NCBI GenBank assembly: GCA_009823395.1
Contig: CM020504.1
Location: 21,934,040-21,998,039, forward strand
DNA from: Thamnaconus septentrionalis
Lineage: Eukaryota > Chordata > Actinopteri > Tetraodontiformes > Monacanthidae
Reading direction: 5' to 3'
DNA: 64,000 nt
This document shows, piece after piece, positions 54,613-64,000 of this stretch. A program made the translations under genes and the position numbers. The notes beneath the pieces were generated by a model. It had not been told where the DNA came from, ran no database searches, and saw nothing but the letters and a program-made list of their open reading frames with translations. The stretch's first letter is position 1. The number at the start of each line of letters is the position of its first letter.

Positions 54613-55230
54613 AAAGTTGTTTAAAAGGTCCCCCTAATTTGCACAATTCACTTTACGGCTGTTTTCTGTGTCTCGAGTCTCCAACAGTCCATCCTTCACT
54701 TCACTTGCTAGACTCGTTGGCAAAAGCAAAAGCACAAACTGTCAATAGAACCCATGCCAAATGAAAAATGTGTCATTTAAAAAAGGCAAGTATATCAAAG
54801 ACTTGTCTGATTAATTCTGAAAAAGCATATTAGTCAAAACTGCAATGGAGCCACTTTTTTCCATTTTGACGGGTTGCACAATATCAGGGTGTTAGCAGGA
54901 AGTGGTTCCCTGGGGCGGGGCCTCTCAACCTTCATGATGCCCAAGCCATTGGAATGATCAGTGCCTGGACACATGGTAGTCTTCTGTTAAAAACTGAGCA
55001 TTTTTGATAAATGTTGTAAATGGAGGTCTACATGTGTGTAATGTTTTTGGGAACTAAAGAGGGCTTTCTTTTTTTTTTATTATTATTATTACTAGTATTA
55101 TTCATTTTGTGAGCTTGCTCCACTACAGCCCAGGATGAGTTCAGGATACATAGACAGAATTGTTACCAGCAAAATTGCAATGTCAATAATGTGTCAAAAT
55201 AATAAGAATAAAAAAATCCCATCACTTGTT
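54613..55230 (+). other. trat1: TRAT1 3' UTR, probable end
   Basis: The sequence follows the TAA stop and has low coding potential, with a T-rich tract and TTA repeats at 55071-55100. A canonical AATAAA lies at 55207-55212. Other AATAAA-like hexamers exist further on, so the exact 3' end is uncertain. Confidence 0.45.
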
Positions 55231-56640
55231 TCTTCAACATAAACTGTCTGATTCATTATTCACCTTTCATTGCAGCGTGAACACTTTCCCCTGATGCAAT
55301 GATTCAACCCCCGTGAACTCTGCCCATTGAGCAACTGCACAACAAAAGGTGTATCTTCCTGTACAGGCGATGAAATAAACACAAAGCAGAGGAAACTCTG
55401 CGTGACATTTAGAGGTCAAGGGCCAAGGTGGAAATTTGTTTGCCAAAGACAAAAGGGAGGCTTCAAATGATCAGAGGACAGGCACGATCTTGATTTCTTG
55501 TGGAAAACGTGCAAAAGGGGAGGGTGTGCATTTTGTAACTGCTGTCTTTCCGTGCTGTGGGCGACAGCCAAGCCTCCAGAGGTGACACCTCCTTGAAGAA
55601 ATGTGCTTGTCCAAGCACAGGCGGATGTGCTTGTCAGAGATGTTTTGAGTCAAGATGAAATTAACATAAAGATCAAATTAAAGAGAGGAGAGAGAAAAGC
55701 AGCTATAAGTCATCTGTTTTGCCCTACCGTGGGTGTATTGTTATGTTAATGTCACCCACCAAGGATTTTCCTCATCAAAGTTATGATAATGGTCATTAGC
55801 TTTATAATCTGCACTTATGGGTTGATGCGCCATCTGCCTAAATGATTATTTTGCTGTCTGTAATTCCCACTGGCCTTCTTTCTGCAGTGGGGACTGAGCT
55901 CTGAAGTGAAGCCTGCAGCCCACTAACCCTTTGTTATGACAGTTTTTCCAATAGCTGACTGTGGCCTATTTTTCCCCGCTGTGGATTCATTTAGGCCCTT
56001 GGGCCTTTTTTTTTTTTTCCTCGCTTTCAACTGTTGTGGACACAAAGAGGTGCAACGCCACATGAGGAGATGCAGACATTTAGCAAGACAGTATTTGTCC
56101 ATTACTGGAGGTTTAAGGACACCGTGAGGAAGATTTAGTGACATCTAGAGTGAACGCATGTTGCAAGGAAATGAAAGACTACTAAATTGAATGACCCTGA
56201 CAAAATCCACATTCTGGCCTGTTGAAAAATCTTGGTCACACAGTATGGCCACAAGTGGATTATTTTTGCAATGTTTACAATTAGTAGTTGAAAACACAGG
56301 AGTTTGCTTTCAGTGACAATGTCTTACAACCACATTCATTACATTTTGATCACTATAAAATGTTACAGAGTGGGCCGTTAAGAATCAATTACAAATGTAT
56401 TTCAAAATAAGCATTTAATCATGCTTGTGAGTAAATCAAAATTTTGATCATTTTCCAAAATATTCCATTAAAATATCTTCTAGTTTTCATAACGAAGTCA
56501 TTGCTGCATTGTACTCTATCTGTGTATAACCTAGCGGAAAATCAGCAGTTGAAGAGGATGAACAAATTCCACTGTACCTGTGCTGGGAGCAGAACATTGT
56601 TTCCGGACTACAACCAAGTGACGCGTCTGCTGGGGCGGAG
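55231..56640. other. TRAT1-TIMM10B intergenic spacer spanning the synteny junction
   Basis: No exon is recognised. At about 56129-56172 there is a fragment resembling a common percomorph interspersed repeat (a GATTTAGTGACATCTAG core followed by GTTGCAA). The rest is unremarkable mixed sequence. The stretch separates the CD96-TRAT1 block from the TIMM10B-ILK block. Confidence 0.45.
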
Positions 56641-56895
56641 ACGATCTAAGAACCAAAGATGGCGGCGCGCTATGAATGTCATGCCAGCTAAAATTCTCAG
56701 CCAATTCTGTCAAAATTAGATGCTTTTAGCGACCTGTTCACTCTGACATGCAATTGGCATCCTATGGGTAAATTCCCTCATCACTCTAGACAGTTAAAAA
56801 CGGGGAAAATACAAACAGTTACCCTTGTGAGTCTGAGTAGTCGCTCTGGTTCTTGCTGTTAGCATCTCAGCTAACCCGAAGCCGACAGAATCACA
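56641..56895 (+). promoter_or_regulatory. TIMM10B promoter region with YY1-type element
   Basis: The motif AAGATGGCGGC at 56656-56666 matches the YY1 element typical of TATA-less housekeeping promoters. It lies about 240 bp before the TIMM10B start in a locally CpG-rich patch with CGCG and GGGGCGGAG. No TATA box is seen. The transcription start is inferred to lie close to or within this element. Confidence 0.55.
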
Positions 56896-58032
56896 ATGGA
56901 TCCTGACCAGCAAATGCGAAATGTAAGTCGTATTGACGCATTCGTGATCAAAATTTTCACCGGTCTTTTCTGATATTAACCGTCTTGTCTTGTGCAGCTG
57001 CGGGATTTTCTCCTGGTTTACAACCGTATGACGGAAATTTGCTTCCAGCGATGCAGCAGCAACTTCAACTACAGAAACCTCACCATGGACGAGGTACGGG
57101 TGCCGCTGCGTGCTGGTATATTTTGTCTATCTGAATGTAACATTATGCTTTATGGCTTTGTGGGTAAAACGCATTCTCGTAATTATCTTTTAACGGCCAT
57201 GCTTTAGCTGAGGGCTCGTTTGATGTTGGTCTCCTTGGTCAGCGACATTTGACGTGCTGTTCTGTGTCTCCACTTTTTTTCACCAGTTATTGATTACATT
57301 TCCATTACAATTTAATGTAAGGACATTCAGTTAAGACTGCAGGGATAATTCAATTTTGTTTATTATTAAATCATTCTAATTAAATGCTTGTCAAAGTTTT
57401 CTTTCCTCCTTTGTTGAACAGTATCACTATTGTGCTCTTTCCTGTCGTTGTCCCAGGAGCGCTGTGTGGACAACTGCGCGGGCAAGCTGATTCGCTCTAA
57501 CCACCGCTTGATGGGCACCTACGTGCAGCTGATGCCCCGGATGGTTCAGCGGCGGTTGGAGGAGATGGAGAGCAAAGTCAAGGCTGCAGAGGCTGCCGCT
57601 CTGCCTCCGGCCGCAGAGGCCCTGCAGGCATCTGAAAGCAACATCACCTCAGCGCCGCTCCCACAAGGAACCCTCTCAGTGACTGATACTGTGCCAGAGG
57701 CCCAAGTGCCTCTCTCAATGCCAGCAGAATTAGAAGTCCCACTTGGGCTTAACACCAGGGTGCCCAAATCCGCGGCGGCCTCAGAGGTCAGCTTATCAGC
57801 TGCTGCAGCGCTCACGCCAATTAATGAAGCAACGTATCCCTCAGTGCTCAATGATCCTGGCAGCGGACAGTCTCTCGCCGCAGGCCTGCCTCAGCTGCAG
57901 GTAGCTGGCGCCCAGATTGAGAGCTCGTCATCATCGGCTGTTTTTGTGCCATCCAAATCAACTTCAGCACCAGCCGACGTGGCGACAGCAGCCCTAACCG
58001 CAGACGTTCCCTCTGCGGCCAGCAAGGAATGA
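56896..58032 (+). CDS. timm10b: TIMM10B (Tim9b/Tim10b), mitochondrial small TIM protein with extended tail
   Basis: TIMM10B is a component of the TIM22 inner-membrane carrier-import complex, on the intermembrane-space side. Coding exons are 56896-56922, 56998-57093 and 57457-58032, all phase 0, giving 232 residues. The N-terminal part reads [20 protein letters not shown] and is nearly identical to mammalian TIMM10B. Twin CX3C motifs are Cys24/Cys28 and Cys44/Cys48, which form the two disulphides of the helical hairpin. [20 protein letters not shown] follows, again as in mammals. Residues from about 84 to 232 form an Ala/Ser/Pro-rich low-complexity extension. It has no cysteine and no recognised domain; human TIMM10B is only 103 residues. 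The tail is continuous with the conserved part in one exon and one frame, so it is not a splicing guess. Confidence 0.92.
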
Positions 58033-58760
58033 TGCACAGTCTCTGTCAGTGTTGGGTGATCAAACTGTGATGTATGTCTCCCTTCCAAAATATTCACAGT
58101 ATCAAATCAACTCCAGCCAGAGTTGGTCTGTTGTTTTTCAGTGGAGGAGAGGTAATGGAAATGTCAATGGGGGGGGAAACATAACGTTATGTCTGAAACT
58201 TAAATGTCGCTGTATTTTTCACTGTCATATTTAGGTATCATATCAATCCATGCAAATTCAGTTTATGTGCTATAAATTATGCCTATGCTGCTGGAACCAA
58301 AGTAAACAAGTAAATTGGAAACATTTTTCGCCTGTACTTCCGATGCTTTGTTTACGTGCCAGCACAAAAACGCTGTTGAGAAATGTGCCTATTGAAAATG
58401 CGGTGCATTCTAAAAAACGAATGCTGATTAAAGTGCAACACCGGGGAGATGGCACATGAGAAAAATTGCACCAACAGAAATATTTTTTGGACATAAATAT
58501 GTATGTCAGCAAAGTGTAACAGCGGTGAAAAAAGTTAAAGTACACATTCAGAAAAATGGTCCACGTCAATGCTTTGTTTTTTTTTTTGTTTTTTAATGTA
58601 TCATTTTGGTTTGAGACTGCTGAACAATCAGCATATCCTGTAGCAGCAAAGTATTGTTTTATGTGGAAAATTAAACCTTCAGATTTGATAATTATTGTCA
58701 ATCTCATTTTTACTTAAAATGAATTTATTTATAATAAAGGGCTAAAGATAATTCAACGTA
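58033..58760 (+). other. timm10b: TIMM10B 3' UTR with polyadenylation signal
   Basis: The UTR is AT-rich after the TGA at 58030-58032. A canonical AATAAA lies at 58733-58738, giving a UTR of about 700 nt. Open frames inside it on either strand show no recognisable protein. Confidence 0.55.
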
Positions 58761-59050
58761 TTGTTTTTTCATTGTTGTTTATTTGTAATCCCCATAAATA
58801 CAGGGCTAATGCCGTATTTATCTCTTTAATGAGGTGGTGAAAGCAATAATCTAACAGTCACTGCCAGCAGTCACTATGAAAACAACAGATTAGTAGGTTA
58901 CTACTACAGTTGCTTTGAAACATTACTTGAGATTAATTACTCCACTGGACAGCAAATGAATGAAACAAGCGCGCAGCTAATTTTACCCCTAACTCCAGTT
59001 GACAGACGAGTGAAGCGCAGAGGAATAGCAGTATTTGTGTGCGAGATGTC
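58761..59050. other. TIMM10B-ILK spacer
   Basis: Nothing recognisable is seen. The sequence is AT-rich and becomes CpG-rich near the right end, where the ILK promoter is expected. Confidence 0.4.
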
Positions 59051-59440
59051 ACCCCTCACCTGCTGCGGGTATTTTTGGCCGCCGGGCGTCGCATCGCTGC
59101 ATTGCATCCAGCAGGTGTCGCCGTTTCGCAGCGTCCCGTCGTCCCTGACAGTAGCGGAGCTGCCTCCCGCCGCCAGTAGCCCACATCAGCTCGGAGTTAC
59201 GGGGCGTGGACTCCGACCAACAATTCCCCCTCCTTGCTCCAGAAGTCTGAGGAGACGGCGGACTTTTCCTCAGCGGCTGGGGAGGAAGAAAAAAAAATAA
59301 GGAATCTGAAAGGAAAATCGAGATATCGAAAGCTGGTAAGGAGACACGGATCGCTGAAAAGTTCGAATTGGCTTGCGGGAGATGGAGTTTCTGCGGCGGA
59401 TCCGAACTTCAACGTGACTTTTTAACAATGGATTTGAATG
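59051..59440 (+). promoter_or_regulatory. CpG-rich ILK promoter and probable non-coding first exon
   Basis: CpG dinucleotides cluster here, unlike the flanks. A possible non-coding exon ends at AAAGCTG before GTAAGG, with the donor GT at 59336-59337. A pyrimidine-rich tract (59692-59762) and a T/C tract before about 59862 would serve as intron 1 and its acceptor. The exon boundary is inferred from splice signals only. Confidence 0.4.
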
Positions 59441-59691
59441 TGATCTAAGACGTCGGCCCCGTCGTATCCGACGGAAGAAGTTGCCATCAAGGGGATGTTG
59501 GATTTTAAAGTTGTAAAGCCCATTGATCGATTAGCTGATTTGGTGTCGATCTTACAACAACTTCACAGCTCTGATGTTGGAGAAATGCGCTTCAAACTTT
59601 TAAAACTAAAAACACTTCCATTTCATTCTATGGACGCTCACAATCGCTTATTTTACACACCCTGACGCATCCTTCGTCATATTTGGGTCTG

Positions 59692-59762
59692 ACATCTTTC
59701 TTTCTATCTATCTCTCTTTCTCTCTTTCTTTCTTTCTTTCTGTCTGTCTGTCTTCCTTTTCT
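59692..59762. repeat. CTTT/CTGT pyrimidine tract upstream of ILK
   Basis: TTTC, TCTC and CTGT simple repeats with interruptions, on the plus strand. The tract probably lies in the 5' non-coding intron of ILK. Confidence 0.8.
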
Positions 59763-59864
59763 TTGTTGTTGCTCGAGGCGGCGTTGTGTCTCATTTCCGA
59801 ATACTTCCTTTGCCAGGCTTAATATATCTGATCCCAACTTTTTTTTTTTCCTCCCCCTGAAGGA

Positions 59865-59896
59865 GCAGCAGCAACAGCAGCAGCAGCAGCAGCAGC
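59865..59896 (+). repeat. CAG/CAA trinucleotide tract in the ILK 5' leader
   Basis: About ten CAG units with one CAA lie about 34 nt before the ILK start codon and directly after a T-rich, C-rich polypyrimidine tract. Each unit contains an AG, so the exact acceptor is ambiguous. Pure enough to be length-variable. Confidence 0.8.
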
Positions 59897-59929
59897 GAGC
59901 AGTCACCAGAGGAAGCCCGCAGCGTAACC

Positions 59930-60033
59930 ATGGATGACATCTTCACACAGTGTCGAGAGGGCAACTCTGTGGCCGTCCGCCTGTGGCTGGACAACACGGA
60001 GAACGACCTCAATTTGGGGTGAGACATCAGATC

Positions 60034-60090
<57 letters not shown>

Positions 60091-61318
60091 CTGCTTGGAT
60101 GTCAGATTATTTGCCGGCAGTCGGGAGGATTTGCTGCGGTGTGTGAGGCGGCGGCTGCTGCTGCTGCTGTGTGTGCGTGTAAAAACTATCCCTGGCCGCT
60201 ATGAAAGGTGCTCAAATACTTTCCATGATGTGCTTTTTTTTCCCTCCCTCACTGCAGCTCCACATGTGCTGCTGCCTCTGCTACACACCAGCCGGCTCTG
60301 TTATTCCCAGTCTAGTTTTTCTGGGTTACACCCCACCACCCCCACCACCCCTTTTCCAGCTTCTTCTTGAATTCCTCTCCCTATGATGTCATCCTTCCAG
60401 AAGCGTGTGCATAAAAAGCATGTGGGCGATTTTTGGGATGACTGCACACAGATGACTCAGATGATATTATGGCCTTAAACTCATCCTACACAGCGCCTGA
60501 TGCGGTTTAGTTTTGTTTTGTTTTTTTGCCTAACAGCACATCAGTAAGAGAATCTCATTTGAATGGCGCTTTTTCCAGGGTGGATTGTGAATAATGCGTC
60601 ACAAGCTCTGATAGATGAAGAAATGACCCATTATAAAACTATTATAATTTCCCATAAGGTTTTTATCCAATTTTTTGACCCCCCACAGCCAGATCCTGCT
60701 GGCTGATATTATTTCAACACCGGAGGGGAGCTCCAAGACCTCAGCGCTAAAGACCTTGGTTATCTCATTCTTGAGCCAGGCCATATATGTGCAGTTTGTT
60801 GACGTTGACTCGTGGGGCTCGCAGAGCTGCTGGCCAACCACGCAGCAGGCAGGGCCATTTCCTCTGCTCAACTCCATAAAGGGCCAGGCTCCCGCCGACA
60901 GAGCTCCTCCGGCAGCCCCGGCGTAAACATCAGAGCGGGAGAGCACTCATTACTGGCCCGAGGCAAGGCGGCAGCAGCAGCCTGCGCAGAACAACCATCA
61001 TCCCCCCCACCCCCCAATAATGCACATTAAGAGTTGTGTTGCGCTGGGAAAATGTTCTGTCCTGTGGGACGTCAAGCGTTTCCCCTGTTGTTTCAGATCT
61101 TCCCCCAGGAAGTGCTTGTGTATTTGATTGACACAGGAAGTCGCATGAGGTTAGGGGGGTGTGGGGGGGTTGTCGACTTTTGAAGAATGTGCAGGACTCC
61201 ACTCTGGCTTTGCAACGCTGCCCTGTTTGTTTTGACTATTTAGAGGGTTGGCCAGACGATGGGCTGTCCATCCAGAGTGCGGGTTCCCAAACTGCTAGTG
61301 ATCGCCGTTTCCTACAGG

Positions 61319-61391
<73 letters not shown>

Positions 61392-63962
61392 CCGGAGGTT
61401 CATTGTTAATCAGAGGGCAGGGTTCGTGGCTTTGCACGGCGGTGTGAGGAGCTCAGGCAGCTGCAGCAGAGTTAAGATCATGTTGGTGGGTGGGTGGGGG
61501 GTGGAGGGGCTCTAAGTTACTAAGGTTAACAGTGGGGTGGGTGGGCTGCTCGCACCCAGGTGACGGCTCTCGGCTCCTCGCAGACTGCTGTGCGCGCAGT
61601 CTAGGCGCGTACAGCAGTCTGCGCACAGCGAGCAGGCATTCCAAAACTGCGCGGACATATTTATCGCCGTGCCCGCCAACACGCCGCTTCCAGGCCGCGG
61701 GCGTAATGGCGAAGCATGTGCTCAGGTCTAAATAAAGACTGGTGGGATGTGAGAACCTGCGCGTCCGAGGTTTCAGGGAGAAAAGTCCCACAGTCACTGT
61801 TTAGTCAGCTGGCACCACTGGAAGGCGCGTGTTCTAACCACCTTTTATAAATATTTTAATCCGAGTCCCATGTTGTGGTTCATTCCCATGACTAATATTT
61901 TTTAGGACAGTTTCTGCAACATACAGTGATGCAGCCGGTCAGTTTGCTCCCGAGATGTAAGAAAAGTCCATCATTTACTTTTATTTTCTTGCTCCTCTTT
62001 TCAGCATGCTGCTTTGGAAATCAGCCCTTTGTGATGTCACAGTGGCTGTCAATACCTCTCTTCCCAGACAGGTGCCAAACATGAGCCGCAACAGGGCATC
62101 CGTGTTTGCACGAAGACAAAATTTAGCATTTAGGAAGGAAACAGAGGGCTAAGAATGTTGTTTTCTGGACATTATTTGGGCAAAACCAAAAATCCTGGAC
62201 CTCACTGGAGAAACGAACACCTCAGAACGAGATCTGGAGCTTTAAAGGTGAAAAGGTTCCGCGGTGCCGTGCCAACCCCGAATTCTGAGCGGCAAGCAGG
62301 AAAGCAATGGGTTCCGTCTTTTTACAGTCTTTGGTAACGTATGGTTGTGGTTGTGTGTGTGTGTGTTTTCTAGCGATGACCACGGATTCAGCCCCCTCCA
62401 CTGGGCGTGCCGGGAGGGGAGGAGCGGCGTTGTGGACATGCTCATCATGAGAGGCGCTCGAATAAACGTGATGAACCGCGGAGACGACACCCCGCTGCAT
62501 CTGGCAGCCAGTCACGGGCACCGAGACATCGTGGCAAAGGTGGCGCAAGCACTTGCGCGTAAATCAGAAGAGCGCTTTTATGTTTTTTTTGTCATTGTTT
62601 TTTTTAACTGTTTCTCTTGCACAACTTTTTCTGTTTCCTGCGAATACCAGCTGATTCAGTGTAAAGCCGACCCCAATACGGTCAACGAGCATGGAAACAC
62701 ACCACTCCACTATGCCTGCTTCTGGGGCCAAGATGAGGTGGCAGAGGTACAGTGTAACACACACACACAAACCACAGTTCCTCCTATGGTGCTGTTTCAG
62801 GGTTACACTGCCCTCCTCTGGCGAGAAGGGGTCTGGGCGTTAAAGTACGCTGCTCTGTCTGTCTTTTGTAGGACTTGGTGGCCAGCGGCGCCCAGGTCTG
62901 TATGTGTAACCGGTATGGACAGACACCTCTGGACAAGGCCAAGCCTCATCTAAGACAGCTGCTCCAAGGTCAGAGGTCATTAGCAGTCTTTTTAAAAGGT
63001 CCAATGTCATGCAAAATTCTCTAAACTATCTGAACTGTGTTCTCTGACACCATGTGTCTAACCAGCTTGAAATGAGAAAACTGAAGCTTTTACTTATTTT
63101 TGCTTGATTCAGTTTTTCGAGAGTGTGTCCTGAAACATATCAGCCCTCTGTGATGTCATTTAAGGCACTGTCCAGATTAGTGACAACACCCCCCCAGCAG
63201 TGTTCATTCTTTCCTTTAGAGATTGCCTTACTTGTCTCAGTATCTTCCAAACATGTGGGAGCTCCAGCAAAGCAAAGCGTCAGTTTTAGGGGAAAGCTAA
63301 CATTGAATATTATGCTGTAGGCTGCAAACAGAGGGCTAAATGCCCTGCAGCTCTACAGAGTTGTATTGATAATTAACAATGCAAGATTGCTCCACTAGAG
63401 GCCAAGATGAATAAATTAGATAAAGGGTATAATATGGGTCCTTTAAAACCTCACTGGGTTATTTCCTGTCAAGTTACAGGTTTGACTGCAGCAACCATTT
63501 GTCCTTCCTCCCTTTTTTGCAGAAAAGGCCGAGAAAATGGGCCAAAGCATGACCAAGGTCCCCTATAAAGAAACTTTCTGGAAGGGCACCATGAGAACAC
63601 GACCCCGTGAGTAACACAAATCATCTTATCGAATCCGGGAACTCGGTTGGATTGTTCATGTTTTGGATACTTCCAGGTAATGGCACCCTCAACAAGCAGG
63701 CTGGTATTGATTACAAGCAGCTTTCCCTGCTGGCCAAGATCAATGAGAACCAGTCAGGAGAGGTCAGTACATGCTGCCAGGCCATTATAGAGTGTTATTT
63801 TCTTTTTCTAAATCTGCCCTGTTGTTTCATTGACTGGCTGTTCTATATACAGTTATGGCAAGGTCGATGGCAAGGCGACGAGATCATAGTGAAGGTGCTG
63901 CAGGTGAGGGACTGGACCACCAGGAAGAGCAGAGACTTCAATGAGGAACACCCGAAACTCAG
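59930..63962 (+). CDS. ilk: ILK, integrin-linked kinase, 5' part (seven coding exons; continues beyond window)
   Basis: ILK is the scaffold pseudokinase of the ILK-PINCH-parvin complex at integrin adhesions. Exons are 59930-60018, 62374-62539, 62651-62746, 62872-62968, 63523-63606, 63677-63762 and 63853-63962. The last ends in phase 2 at a GTGATT donor, giving about 242 of the roughly 452 residues of vertebrate ILK. The start [12 protein letters not shown] and the ankyrin repeats ([58 protein letters not shown]) match mammalian ILK almost residue for residue. The linker [20 protein letters not shown] follows, then the beginning of the kinase-like lobe with [11 protein letters not shown]. By exon counting its Lys is residue 220, the same number as the well-known Lys220 of human ILK. 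All splice phases are consistent. Confidence 0.95.
60034..60086. repeat. CA microsatellite, ILK intron 1
   Basis: Uninterrupted AC dinucleotide run just after the first ILK coding exon. Confidence 0.95.
61321..61388. repeat. CA microsatellite, ILK intron 1
   Basis: Pure AC run of about 34 units, the longest CA tract in the window. Confidence 0.95.
61580..61622. repeat. 17-bp stem-loop, ILK intron 1
   Basis: The arms GCAGACTGCTGTGCGCG (61580-61596) and CGCGTACAGCAGTCTGC (61606-61622) are reverse complements except for one position that can form a G-U pair, around a 9-nt loop. The arms are GC-rich and would be very stable as RNA or cruciform DNA. They are too short for a standard microRNA precursor. 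Function is unknown. Confidence 0.75.
61900..62260. repeat. Possible interspersed-repeat relic, ILK intron 1
   Basis: It contains CCCTTTGTGATGTCAC and CAGAGGGCTAAG, both also seen in related form in the ILK intron 4 element and in other copies in this window. Ends are not resolved. Confidence 0.35.
62991..63448. mobile_element. Short inverted-repeat (MITE-like) element, ILK intron 4
   Basis: The left end TTTAAAAGGTCCAATGTCAT and the right end (ATAATATGGGTCCTTTAAA on the plus strand) are imperfect reverse complements, about 460 bp apart. Internal motifs (CTGTGATGTCATTTAA, GCAAAGCGTCAGTTTTAG, AACAGAGGGCTAAATG) recur at 16.1 kb and 62.0-62.2 kb. No transposase frame is present, so it would be non-autonomous. 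Family assignment is not attempted. Confidence 0.5.
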
Positions 63963-64000
63963 GTGATTCTCACGCGTCCATTTTGAGGATCGCTTTTGTT

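Overview
The window looks like ray-finned fish nuclear DNA, probably a percomorph-type teleost. It has short GT-AG introns, abundant CA/GT microsatellites, fish-type LINE 3' ends with ATGG-like tails, and short inverted-repeat DNA elements. Exons were assembled by hand from splice signals and reading phase. No alignment was run, so orthology rests on recognised family motifs.

Bases 1-44.7 kb hold no coding exon I can defend. This is a gene desert, or a large intron of a gene lying outside the window. It contains microsatellites, a 780-bp inverted-repeat DNA element (20.97-21.75 kb), a foldback element (25.23-25.48 kb), a LINE relic on the minus strand (29.6-30.3 kb), a tail-to-tail pair of LINE-like ends (32.15-32.35 kb), a diverged local duplication (10.76 and 11.66 kb), two CpG-rich patches without a gene, and several high-complexity AT/homeobox-motif-rich stretches that could be conserved regulatory elements.

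Bases 44.7-64 kb hold four genes, all on the plus strand. CD96 (44.76-49.84 kb) is an immunoglobulin-superfamily receptor with the diagnostic proline-rich cytoplasmic motif. TRAT1 (51.63-54.61 kb) encodes the T-cell-receptor-associated adaptor TRIM, with the three family tyrosine motifs in order. TIMM10B (56.90-58.03 kb) is a small TIM protein with twin CX3C motifs and a long Ala/Ser/Pro-rich tail. ILK (integrin-linked kinase, 59.93 kb onward) covers the ankyrin repeats and the start of the pseudokinase, and runs off the right edge after about 242 codons.

CD96 and TRAT1 are lymphocyte genes that both lie on human 3q13. TIMM10B and ILK both lie on human 11p15.4. The 54.6-56.9 kb interval therefore joins two blocks that are separate in human. 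The main oddities are a one-base frame discontinuity in the CD96 stalk exon, loss of the second canonical cysteine in CD96 Ig domain 2, a degenerate ITIM and new PDZ-like C-terminus in CD96, an extended TRAT1 tail with an extra pYxN-type motif, and the TIMM10B tail. I found no radically new system; the most valuable content is the compact fish CD96-TRAT1 pair.
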